Part shown: one piece after another, positions 1 through 6,343 of the stretch
How the letters are laid out: every line of letters starts with the position of its first letter
Position numbering within the stretch: the stretch's first letter is position 1
DNA from: an uncultured Thalassospira sp.
GTDB taxonomy: Bacteria > Pseudomonadota > Alphaproteobacteria > Rhodospirillales_A > Thalassospiraceae
DNA: 20,219 nt
Direction of reading: 5' to 3'
NCBI GenBank assembly: GCA_946885765.1
Contig: CAMPHD010000016.1
Span: 1 to 20,219 of the forward strand
Translations under genes and position numbers: made by a program
Notes under the pieces: model-generated
Told to the model about the DNA's origin: nothing
What the model saw: only the letters and a program-made list of their open reading frames with translations
The model's database searches: none

Positions 1-352
1 CGTGATCGTCAGCTTCGACGACGGATTCCGCAATGACTACACGCAGGGGCTGGCCGACGATATCGTCGATCTGGTGGTCAAGGTGTTTGAATCCTGTAAC
101 TTCCAGGATCTGACCGGGCAGCGCATCACCAAAGTCGTCAACACCATGAAATATATCGAGGAACGCGTCACCCGCGTGATCGAAATCTGGGGCGAGGATG
201 ACTTTGGCGAGTTCGATCTGCCCGCCGATCCCAAAGGTCAGGACAATCTCGATAAAACCGTCACCCGCGCACCGCAAAATGTCGAACGCGTCAGCCAGGA
301 CGAAATCGATCAGATTTTCTCGCAGGAAGAAATCGACGCCCTGTTCGATTGA
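1..352 (+). CDS. cheZ: CheZ-type CheY-P phosphatase, C-terminal part (5' end outside window)
   Basis: This is the last ~116 residues of a chemotaxis phosphatase that dephosphorylates CheY-P in the cytoplasm; the true start lies left of the window. The core motif FQDLTGQ holds the Asp and Gln equivalent to D143 and Q147 of E. coli CheZ (residues 36 and 40 of the visible part), followed by the helix of the phosphatase four-helix bundle (VVNTMKYIEERV). An acidic linker then leads to a tail with two back-to-back copies of a FliM/CheZ-type CheY-binding motif, SQDEIDQIF and SQEEIDALF, where the paralogue at 5235-6140 has one. The conserved ESCNFQD(L/I)TGQRI block is nearly identical in both proteins. 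No other che or fli gene is visible, though the upstream neighbours are outside the window. Family assignment is strong; which CheY it serves is unknown. Confidence 0.88.
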   Translation, partial: VIVSFDDGFRNDYTQGLADDIVDLVVKVFESCNFQDLTGQRITKVVNTMKYIEERVTRVIEIWGEDDFGEFDLPADPKGQDNLDKTVTRAPQNVERVSQDEIDQIFSQEEIDALFD

Positions 353-383
353 CCCAACCGGCCTGAAACGTCCCCAAAACACC

Positions 384-411
384 AAAGCCTGCCGGAAACG
401 GCAGGCTTTTT
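384..411 (+). terminator. Rho-independent terminator after the cheZ-like gene
   Basis: A 10-bp perfect stem (AAAGCCTGCC / GGCAGGCTTT, 384-393 and 400-409) with a 6-nt loop is followed by a short T run to 411. It lies 32 nt after the cheZ-like stop and 36 nt before the 3' end of the convergent yqgE gene. The T run favours the + strand. Confidence 0.85.
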
Positions 412-446
412 CATGATCGGGTCATCCCGCAAGAAATCCGGGGAAA

Positions 447-1025
447 TCAGGCGTGGCCCGCCTCACCTGACAGAAGTTCGGGCGCAAAGCCCAGCTTGGC
501 AAAGGCCCGTTCCCATTTGTCTTCGCAATCGGTGCCAAACAGAAGGTCGGCATCCGCATCAACATGCAGCCAGCCATTGGCCAGAATTTCACTTTCAAGC
601 TGCCCGCTGTGCCATCCGGCATAACCAAGCGCCAGAATGCTGTTTTTCGGACCTTCGCCCAGCGCAATCTGTTCAAGGATATCCACCGTCGCCGTTACCG
701 ATACACCGGGATCGACATGCAATGTCTCGTCATTTTCAAAATCGGTACTGTGCAAAACAAACCCGCGCCCGCTTTCAACCGGGCCGCCGAAATGCACCTG
801 AATATCGGCAATCGTCGGGGCCGGGCGCGCAATGCCAAGCTGTTCAAGCAGTTCGGGAAAGGTGATGCTGTCAATCAGCCGGTTGACCACCAGCCCCATC
901 GCTCCATCCTCGTTATGGGCGCAGATATAGACCACGCTTTGCGAAAAGCGGGAGTCACGCATGCCCGGCATCGCCACAAGCAGCTTCCCTTCCAGATATT
1001 CGCCAGTGTGATCTTTAATTCCCAT
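447..1025 (-). CDS. yqgE: YqgE/AlgH family protein (UPF0301)
   Basis: This 192-residue cytoplasmic protein belongs to the YqgE/AlgH family, whose biochemical role is not settled; AlgH in Pseudomonas was linked to alginate regulation. Family features visible are the N-terminal [26 protein letters not shown] block, the GLVVNRL segment, the [15 protein letters not shown] motif and the C-terminal [16 protein letters not shown] block. The length is normal for the family. The ATG at 1025 is preceded by AGGAAAAG about 8-10 nt upstream. It is transcribed alone, convergent with the cheZ-like gene, and its promoter region is bounded by the inverted-repeat element at 1102-1370, so that insertion could affect its expression. 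Confidence 0.93.
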   Translation of the reverse strand: MGIKDHTGEYLEGKLLVAMPGMRDSRFSQSVVYICAHNEDGAMGLVVNRLIDSITFPELLEQLGIARPAPTIADIQVHFGGPVESGRGFVLHSTDFENDETLHVDPGVSVTATVDILEQIALGEGPKNSILALGYAGWHSGQLESEILANGWLHVDADADLLFGTDCEDKWERAFAKLGFAPELLSGEAGHA

Positions 1026-1101
1026 TCCCGAACTTTTCCTTTGTTACTCACGCAAGCCTAACGTGATCCGTCACGCATTACCACCGAAAGCCACCTTTGC
1101 C

Positions 1102-1370
1102 TTAGGGTCAGGACCTATTAATTTGATTGTAATGGCAGGTGTTATATTTGCGAAATCCAAGGAAAAGCCCGCCGTGCGGGTCGGCATCCCGGACAAGGGA
1201 TTTGACGCCGGAGTTCGCAAATATAACACCTGTCCTTCGGATCAATCGGATTTGCACGGGCTACTTTGTCGCAAAACCTTGAAAGATGCACATCTTCCCG
1301 CGATTTTGCTTCGCGTATCCGCACAAATCTGATTGACCATTGCAAACAAATTAATAGGTCCTGACCCTAA
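1102..1370. mobile_element. Putative MITE-like or REP/BIME-like element, 269 bp, with 24-bp perfect terminal inverted repeats
   Basis: The ends 1102-1125 and 1347-1370 are perfect 24-bp inverted repeats, with outer part TTAGGGTCAGGACC and inner part TATTAATTTG. Inside are two further palindromic arms: a perfect 19-bp pair (1136-1154 with 1214-1232) and a 12-of-13 pair (1242-1254 with 1324-1336). The loops hold smaller hairpins: CCCGC/GCGGG at 1168-1180, CGGC..ATCCC/GGGAT..GCCG at 1182-1210, and AAGAT/ATCTT at 1283-1296. If the TA dinucleotides at 1103-1104 and 1368-1369 are counted as target duplication, it resembles a TA-targeting MITE. The GGGTCAGG end also recalls repeats near RAYT-type transposases. 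No transposase is encoded; short ORFs inside look like chance. No second copy was seen in this window. Confidence 0.65.
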
Positions 1371-1445
1371 CGTCGCGCAAAATGACATTGATCAACGACG
1401 AAACGCGCGACTGCTTTACATGTAGGAAGCCCGGCACGCAATCGA

Positions 1446-1478
1446 CAGGAATTTTGCCATAAAAATCATGGCATCCTG
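1446..1478. repeat. Bulged hairpin in the dsbD upstream region
   Basis: CAGGA (1446-1450) pairs with TCCTG (1474-1478), and TGCCAT (1455-1460) with ATGGCA (1468-1473). A 4-nt ATTT bulge lies on the left side, and the loop is 7 nt. There is no T run, so it is not a terminator. It could be an operator or a leader structure. Confidence 0.45.
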
Positions 1479-1572
1479 CAATCATGGGGCCGGACCACAC
1501 GAACAGGTAACGCAGTCGTGCCTTGCCTTGAACATCAACCGGGATTAGCCATCGTCTTCTTGGTAAGCCGGT

Positions 1573-1595
1573 GGCACAAAACCCGGTTTTGTGCC
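1573..1595 (+). repeat. 10-bp perfect hairpin in the dsbD leader
   Basis: GGCACAAAAC (1573-1582) and GTTTTGTGCC (1586-1595) are separated by CCG. This hairpin lies 57 nt before the GTG start and is not followed by a T run. It may be an operator palindrome or an mRNA leader stem. A GTG at 1571, just before the hairpin, also opens the dsbD frame but has no SD. Confidence 0.5.
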
Positions 1596-1651
1596 ATATC
1601 CATCAGACGGAATGTCACCATTCCTGTGTCGAAAACCAGAAGGAACCAACC

Positions 1652-3889
1652 GTGATCCGGTCTTTGCTTGTCACCCTTGGCCTGTTTATCGCTGCCCTCG
1701 CCCCGCTCGGCGCAGGTGTGCATGCCCAAACGGCCGCCAGCAACCGGGTTGACGAGGATTTCGCATCGGTCCGCCTGCTCAGCGCGCGCGACGCCATCAA
1801 TGGCCGCGATGAAATCCGCCTTGGTCTTGAATTCGAACTGCAACCCGACTGGAAAATCTATTGGCGCAGTGCCGGTGATGCCGGTTTCCCACCGCAACTC
1901 GACTGGGCCGGATCAACCAATATCGGCGATGGCGAAATCCGCTGGCCTGCCCCGCACCGGTTTTCGATCTTTGGGCTGGAAACATTCGGCTACAAGGATC
2001 ACATCATCCTGCCGATTGATGTCCCCGTGACCGATCCCGCACAGGCCGCCCATATCGCGCTTGATGTCAATTATCTGGTCTGCAGCGATGTCTGCATCCC
2101 CGCACAGGCCCACCTTACCCTTGATATCCCGGCAAACCTTTCGGGCGGCACCGATACCGATACCGATACCGATAACGCCGCCATCAGCAGCTTTGCCCAT
2201 GACATCGAAAAATTCGCATCCCGTGTCCCGCTTCGCGGGGATAACCTGCCAATGTCGGTCACCGATATCTGGCAGTCGGTCGACACATCGGGCGAAAAGG
2301 ACAAAACATTTCTCAATGTCACCGTATCGGGCCTTGATCAAACCTCGACCGATCCGGTCGAAATCCTGATCGAAGGCAATGTCCGCCTTGGCTTTGGCGT
2401 GCCGGTCCCGACCGCAACCGATGACACATCCGGCACACAGCAATTCCAGATCCCGATCTATGGCCTGAAAGACGGCCAGACCACGATTGGCGATGACGTG
2501 ATCGTCACCGTCATTGCCGGCCCCCTTGCCATCGAACAGGACCGCCAGATCGCCGCTTCCCCGTCTGGTTCTGGCACAGCCCAAACGGGGACTGCGTCTA
2601 CGTCCTCAACGGGCATCGCCGCCACCAGCCTGTGGCTGATCGGCGCGCTGGCCCTTCTGGGCGGCTTCATCCTGAATTTCATGCCCTGCGTCCTCCCGGT
2701 CCTCTCGATCAAGGTCATGTCGGCGATGAAGGCACAAGGTACTGAACGCAGTGCCACCCGGCGCGGCTTCCTTGCCAGTGCGGCGGGCATCATCACATCC
2801 TTCTGGCTGATTGCCGCCGTTCTGATCGGCATCAAGCTTGCGGGCGGCACGATTGGCTGGGGCATTCAGTTCCAGCAACCCCTGTTCCTGACCGTGATGA
2901 CGATCATCGTCGCCCTGTTTGCCTTCAATATGTGGGGCCTGTTTGAAATCAACGGCCCGGCTGAACTCGGCAATGCCGCCAATGATGCCATCACCACGCG
3001 CGAACAATCGGGAAGCCACCTTGGCGGTCATTTCCTGACCGGCATGTTTGCCACCCTGCTGGCCACCCCGTGTTCGGCCCCGTTCCTTGGCACGGCGGTC
3101 GGTTTCGCGCTGGCCGGAAGCAGCTTTGACATTTTCTGGATATTCACCCTGCTGGGTATCGGGCTTGCCATTCCTTATCTCGCGATTGCCGCCCGGCCCG
3201 AAATTGCCCGTCTTCTGCCCAGACCGAGCCGCTGGATGGGCTTTGTCAAAGGGGTTCTGGGCGTGGCCCTTGCCGGAACCGCTGTCTGGCTGCTGTCGGT
3301 TCTGGCGGTTCAGATCGGCATGGGCGGGGCGATTGCGGTTGGTGTCGCCCTTGTGATCGCGGGCATCCTTCTGTTTGCCCGCCACCGCACGACGGTGCAG
3401 AAACGCAAATTTGCCTTTACCGCACTGGCAACACTGGGCGTGCTTGCCGCCCTGTTTGCGCCGGGCTTTTCCAAGGCGCCGGTGCGCGACACGGGTGCGA
3501 CCGAAGCCGTCACCGGCAAACTCCCGTGGCAACCCTTCGCCCCGGATGAAATCGCCCGCCAAGTTGCCGATGGCAAAACCGTGCTGGTCGATATCACCGC
3601 CGAATGGTGCGTCAGTTGTCAGGTCAACAAGAAGCTGGTCCTTGAAACCGACGAGATCGCCACCGCCCTGTCGGCTGATGATGTCATTGTGATGCAGGGC
3701 GACTGGACCCGCCCCGATCCGGTGATTGCAGGCTATCTTGCTGGCTATGGCCGTTATGGCATCCCGTTCAATGCGGTATTCGGGCCCAAGGCACGGGACG
3801 GCATTTTGTTGTCCGAGCTGCTTGGTAAACAGGAAGTCCTTGATGCGCTGGCGCGCGCATCGGGCAAGGCTGACCTTGTGAAAAACTGA
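1652..3889 (+). CDS. DsbD/ScsB-like protein-disulfide reductase
   Basis: This 745-residue inner-membrane protein should carry electrons from cytoplasmic thioredoxin to periplasmic thiol proteins. It has a signal peptide (residues 1-~25, ending VHA-Q), a periplasmic N-terminal domain with VCSDVC (C144, C148), a multi-spanning DsbD/CcdA-type core with the cysteine pair MPCVLP (C346) and TPCSAPF (C474), and a C-terminal periplasmic thioredoxin domain with WCVSC (C653, C656). All three redox pairs are present, so the relay looks complete. The GTG at 1652 is chosen because AGAAGGAA ends 6 nt upstream and a signal peptide follows at once; the frame is open from 1571, but those 27 residues look non-coding. 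A fourfold CCGATA repeat encodes a Thr-Asp run after the N-terminal domain. It resembles ScsB-type enzymes more than short CcdA; its periplasmic partner is unknown. Confidence 0.9.
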   Translation: MIRSLLVTLGLFIAALAPLGAGVHAQTAASNRVDEDFASVRLLSARDAINGRDEIRLGLEFELQPDWKIYWRSAGDAGFPPQLDWAGSTNIGDGEIRWPAPHRFSIFGLETFGYKDHIILPIDVPVTDPAQAAHIALDVNYLVCSDVCIPAQAHLTLDIPANLSGGTDTDTDTDNAAISSFAHDIEKFASRVPLRGDNLPMSVTDIWQSVDTSGEKDKTFLNVTVSGLDQTSTDPVEILIEGNVRLGFGVPVPTATDDTSGTQQFQIPIYGLKDGQTTIGDDVIVTVIAGPLAIEQDRQIAASPSGSGTAQTGTASTSSTGIAATSLWLIGALALLGGFILNFMPCVLPVLSIKVMSAMKAQGTERSATRRGFLASAAGIITSFWLIAAVLIGIKLAGGTIGWGIQFQQPLFLTVMTIIVALFAFNMWGLFEINGPAELGNAANDAITTREQSGSHLGGHFLTGMFATLLATPCSAPFLGTAVGFALAGSSFDIFWIFTLLGIGLAIPYLAIAARPEIARLLPRPSRWMGFVKGVLGVALAGTAVWLLSVLAVQIGMGGAIAVGVALVIAGILLFARHRTTVQKRKFAFTALATLGVLAALFAPGFSKAPVRDTGATEAVTGKLPWQPFAPDEIARQVADGKTVLVDITAEWCVSCQVNKKLVLETDEIATALSADDVIVMQGDWTRPDPVIAGYLAGYGRYGIPFNAVFGPKARDGILLSELLGKQEVLDALARASGKADLVKN
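2151..2174 (+). repeat. CCGATA x4 hexanucleotide tandem repeat inside dsbD
   Basis: Four perfect CCGATA copies encode alternating Thr-Asp residues (about 167-174) in a linker of the periplasmic region. The unit is a multiple of three, so copy-number changes would lengthen or shorten the linker without a frameshift. Confidence 0.85.
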
Positions 3890-3934
3890 CCCGGTTCATA
3901 TCTCTGCTGGAATGCAGGAACGGATGACAAAGAT

Positions 3935-3965
3935 TTGAAACCATCGAAACATCACGGGATATGAT
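3935..3965 (+). promoter_or_regulatory. Possible sigma70-type promoter for the peroxiredoxin
   Basis: TTGAAA (3935-3940) and TATGAT (3960-3965) match the -35 and -10 consensus well, but the 19-nt spacer is long. It lies about 90 nt before the chosen peroxiredoxin start and after the dsbD stop, so the gene could be transcribed independently. This is weak evidence. Confidence 0.3.
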
Positions 3966-4057
3966 TGAAGATCAACCCGTTTTGCTGTTTGATGGCCCTA
4001 TCCAATCACCAGAACAAGGGCGGCAATCAAGCCCCCCGCATGACGGAGAAAACCCCA

Positions 4058-4540
4058 ATGACCATCGAAGTCGGCAGCGCACTTCCCGAAGTTACCCTTT
4101 TCCGCGCAACCGCTGACGGCCCCGAAGCCGTAAACACCAAGGAATTTTTCGCTGGCCGCAAGGTCGTCGTCTTTGCCGTACCGGGTGCCTTTACCCCGAC
4201 CTGCTCGGCCAAGCATCTGCCGGGCTTCGTTGCCAATGCCGATGCCATCAAGGCAAAGGGTGTTGATGAAATCGTCTGCCTGGCATCGAACGACGCCTTT
4301 GTCATGAACGCGTGGGCAAAGTCTGAAAATGCCGGTGAAAACATCACCATGCTGTCCGATGGCGATCTCGCCTTCGTCAACAAAACCGGTCTTGAACTGG
4401 ACCTGACCGGTCGCGGCCTTGGCAAACGCGCCAACCGTTTTGCCATGATTGTCGATGATGGCAAGGTCACCGACCTCGCGGTCGAGGCTCCGGGCGCGTT
4501 CGACGTTTCAAGTGCCGAAACCGTGCTTGGAAAACTCTGA
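4058..4540 (+). CDS. Peroxiredoxin, Prx5/type II (AhpC/TSA superfamily)
   Basis: This 160-residue cytoplasmic thiol peroxidase should reduce H2O2 and organic hydroperoxides with a thiol donor such as glutaredoxin or thioredoxin. The motif PGAFTPTC (residues 42-49) contains the peroxidatic Cys49 and its Pro/Thr neighbours. Arg127 in GKRANRFAM fits the active-site arginine. The only other cysteine, C74 in EIVCLASND, matches the second cysteine of type II Prx. The ATG at 4058 is chosen because CGGAG lies about 9 nt upstream and the protein begins as typical family members do. The frame stays open upstream to 3965, but the ATG at 4040 lacks an SD. It follows the dsbD-like gene by 168 nt; both concern thiol redox, but they act on opposite sides of the membrane. 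Confidence 0.93.
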   Translation: MTIEVGSALPEVTLFRATADGPEAVNTKEFFAGRKVVVFAVPGAFTPTCSAKHLPGFVANADAIKAKGVDEIVCLASNDAFVMNAWAKSENAGENITMLSDGDLAFVNKTGLELDLTGRGLGKRANRFAMIVDDGKVTDLAVEAPGAFDVSSAETVLGKL

Positions 4541-4572
4541 TCGGTTCGCCCGAACGACACGGCCTGAAAACA

Positions 4573-4608
4573 GAAAAGCTCCGCATCGCTGCGGAGCTTT
4601 TCTTTTAT
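4573..4608 (+). terminator. Bidirectional Rho-independent terminator
   Basis: A perfect 12-bp stem (GAAAAGCTCCGC / GCGGAGCTTTTC, 4573-4584 and 4591-4602) with a 6-nt loop is followed by TTTTAT on the + strand. The A-rich 5' flank gives a usable T-rich tail on the - strand. It sits between the convergent peroxiredoxin and the 4619-5023 gene and can serve both. Confidence 0.9.
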
Positions 4609-4618
4609 CTGCAGACGC

Positions 4619-5023
4619 TTAACGCGGCAGCAGGATCGGAATCGGGTCTGACTTGCTGTCAAAGTCGCATTCAAAAGTCGGGTTGGTATGTTTGGCAATG
4701 AAATGCACCACACCTTCCCGGAAATCCGCCTTGATCGGGGACCAGCTCATGAATACGCCGCCCCGGTTATCATATTCACGAATATCGCGATCACGGAAAA
4801 GCTCGCGGAAACTGTGACCAAGATCCTCGGTCGCCCCGGCAACCAGCCATGACGGCTTCAGGCCGCCGTGCCAAAGCAGATAAACACCCCCGACATTCTC
4901 GAGCTTCAGTTCGCTGAAATCATCAATCATGAACAGGCGGTAATATTCGCCGCGCGGGCTTTTCCGCCATTTGATATCTTGTGCCTTTGGCTGGCGCATA
5001 CCGCCAAGCGACCAGAATCCCAT
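4619..5023 (-). CDS. Small protein with a degenerate GIY-YIG-like pattern, function unknown
   Basis: I do not recognise this 134-residue protein as a named family. The ATG at 5023 is chosen because a perfect GGAGG lies 5-6 nt upstream; an ATG at 5044 in the same frame lacks this. The middle reads GGVYLLWHGG, then WLVAGATEDLGHSFREL, then FREGVVHFIAKHTNPTF. The order GVY (46-48), VAG (61-63), R73, E103, P115 follows the GIY-YIG nuclease layout, although the YIG tyrosine is missing, so it may be a non-catalytic relative. No signal peptide or membrane segment is seen, and the protein is rich in Trp and charged residues. It is probably a single-gene unit, 211 nt downstream of cheZ on the same strand and ending at the shared terminator. 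That it is a real gene is well supported; the fold is an inference. Confidence 0.8.
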   Translation of the reverse strand: MGFWSLGGMRQPKAQDIKWRKSPRGEYYRLFMIDDFSELKLENVGGVYLLWHGGLKPSWLVAGATEDLGHSFRELFRDRDIREYDNRGGVFMSWSPIKADFREGVVHFIAKHTNPTFECDFDSKSDPIPILLPR

Positions 5024-5132
5024 TTCATCCTCCAAGCGTGCCAAAATGCGCGCAACTGCCCGTCACACGCATCCCAACGCAAGCTTTTGTTTTTATGAAC
5101 TATACGATATCGGAAAACTGTAAACTTTTGGT

Positions 5133-5153
5133 TGACCGGTCACAGATCGCGAT
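5133..5153. promoter_or_regulatory. Two adjacent palindromes, possible operator
   Basis: TGACCGGTCA (5133-5142) is a perfect 10-bp palindrome, and ATCGCGAT (5146-5153) a perfect 8-bp one, 3 nt apart. They lie 110-130 nt upstream of the 4619-5023 gene (- strand). A TATAGT-like -10 lies between them and the gene. No regulator can be assigned. Confidence 0.3.
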
Positions 5154-5234
5154 TTCGTAATATCTTGTTCTGGCGCAAGACTTACTCCGGGTTTCAACCT
5201 GGAATATAATAATCCCGCGAACATTTTGGAATAG

Positions 5235-6140
5235 TCAGTCAAACAATTTGTCGATGTCGTCCTGACTGATGCCCTCGCCTTCAAGCTGCGGACCATTCAG
5301 AAGATCGTCATCTTCATTCCTTGGCGTTCCGTCATCATTTTCGGGAACCGGCAGCTCGCTAAAGGCATCCTCGCCCCAGATCAGGATCATGTTGTGAACC
5401 CGTTCCTCAACGAATTCAAGAGTTCTAACCACCTTGTTGATGCGCTGTCCGGTAATATCCTGGAAGTTACAGGACTCGAAAATCTTGGTGACCAGAAACG
5501 CGATCTGTTCGACATGGTCGGCGACAAAATCGTTCGGCGCCGCATTTTTAAGCGTCATCGCCAGATCATCGATCTGTTCGGCGGATTCAATGATCGTATG
5601 CGTTGCCATTTCCGTATCCTTGATGATCGCATCAAGTTCGGTGGTCGCATTGACCAGACGGTCATCCTCGGCCTTGGGATGGCGAAGCGACGCAATCTGC
5701 ATCTTCGCCTTGTGAATATGCTCGTTCATTTCCTTGATCTGCTTGCGGATCAGTTCGAGGTCGTCACGGTCGGGCTCTGAGGCCCCCGGACGATTGCTGT
5801 GGGTGAAATTGCTGCTGACCGGTTCGGGCAGGACATCCATCGGACTGTCACTCGCCGGGCTTTCCAGATGGGGCGCATCAACCGTGCCACCGGCACGAAC
5901 CGCATCGCGAAGCTCGGCGACTTCGGAACGCAATGCACGGATTTCATCCAGAACGGCCTGATTGATCCCCGTCGCATCCGCCGTTGCGGTCGTTTTGGGT
6001 GACGGCAGTGCTTCCCCCGCACCGATACCGCTTTCCAGCGTCGGATCGAAAAAGGAATCCGACCAATCTTCGACCACACCCCCTGAACGTTCTTTCAAAC
6101 GGCGTTCTGCGGTGAAAACCTTCTGCACGCGACGTGTCAT
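5235..6140 (-). CDS. cheZ: CheZ-type CheY-P phosphatase (second paralogue, full length)
   Basis: This 301-residue protein should dephosphorylate CheY-P. The N-terminus is basic (MTRRVQKVFTAERRLKER), followed by a coiled-coil stretch (about 62-83), a Pro/Ser-rich linker (about 85-125), and long helices of the CheZ bundle. The catalytic motif FQDITGQ holds D228 and Q232, matching E. coli D143 and Q147. The final ten residues, SQDDIDKLFD, are a CheY-binding type tail. It is longer than E. coli CheZ (about 214) because of the N-terminal extension. The ATG at 6140 has GGAGGA 12 nt upstream, a long spacer; the ATG at 6185 would add 15 residues and lacks an SD. It is flanked by unrelated genes and looks monocistronic. 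It shares the core motif and tail with the partial gene at 1-352. Confidence 0.87.
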   Translation of the reverse strand: MTRRVQKVFTAERRLKERSGGVVEDWSDSFFDPTLESGIGAGEALPSPKTTATADATGINQAVLDEIRALRSEVAELRDAVRAGGTVDAPHLESPASDSPMDVLPEPVSSNFTHSNRPGASEPDRDDLELIRKQIKEMNEHIHKAKMQIASLRHPKAEDDRLVNATTELDAIIKDTEMATHTIIESAEQIDDLAMTLKNAAPNDFVADHVEQIAFLVTKIFESCNFQDITGQRINKVVRTLEFVEERVHNMILIWGEDAFSELPVPENDDGTPRNEDDDLLNGPQLEGEGISQDDIDKLFD

Positions 6141-6230
6141 GACTGACTTCAATCCTCCGGCAACGGGTTGTCCACCCGATCCCAATTCCCCCGATCATCT
6201 CCCCCACGGTGTGATGATCACCTTTGAACG

Positions 6231-6261
6231 AGTATAAAGGCCCAGATTGCTACAAGTCCAA
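6231..6261 (-). promoter_or_regulatory. Possible promoter of the second cheZ-like gene
   Basis: Read on the - strand, TTGGAC (6261-6256) and TATACT (6236-6231) are separated by 19 nt. The inferred start site would be near 6224, followed by an inverted repeat GATCATC/GATGATC (6193-6199 and 6213-6219). The -10 is good and the spacing is poor. Confidence 0.35.
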
Positions 6262-6284
6262 TGGGTTTCAAGAACAACCCCTTG

Positions 6285-6318
6285 AAAAAAAACACCCCGA
6301 TCAGAAGATCGGGGTGTT
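6285..6318 (-). terminator. Terminator of the gcv operon
   Basis: A 12-bp perfect stem (AACACCCCGATC / GATCGGGGTGTT, 6291-6302 and 6307-6318) has an AGAA loop. On the - strand it is followed by a run of eight Ts (6292-6285). It begins 26 nt after the gcvPB stop. Confidence 0.93.
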
Positions 6319-6343
6319 TCCGAAGGCTATGTTGCGTTGCAAA

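Larger units (their letters stand above)
1371..1651. other. Gene-free stretch between the inverted-repeat element and dsbD
   Basis: No credible gene is seen here. Together with the element and the yqgE leader it makes a 626-nt gene-free interval. It contains two hairpins, at 1446-1478 and 1573-1595, and ends with the SD AGAAGGAA (1638-1645) of the dsbD-like gene. The promoter for that gene should lie here, but no convincing -35/-10 pair was identified. Confidence 0.6.

Noticed and set aside
1062..1075. CGTGA/TCACG inverted repeat upstream of yqgE
   Set aside because: Only 5 bp; too short to separate from chance without comparative data.
1063..1345. Short frames in both directions within the inverted-repeat element
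   Set aside because: They span the palindromic arms, lack SDs and look like no transposase. They were treated as chance.
1571..1651. N-terminal extension of the dsbD-like gene from GTG 1571
   Set aside because: The 27 residues precede a classical signal peptide, overlap a hairpin, and have no SD; GTG 1652 has AGAAGGAA at a good distance.
2606..3562. Long open frame (318 codons) on the - strand opposite the dsbD-like gene
   Set aside because: It lies antisense to a conserved gene, has a low-complexity Gly/Arg/Lys-rich translation, and shows no family motif. It fits codon-bias shadowing.
5181..5210. CCGGGTT...AACCTGG weak hairpin downstream of the second cheZ-like gene
   Set aside because: The stem is short and imperfect with no T run on the - strand, so it was not called a terminator.
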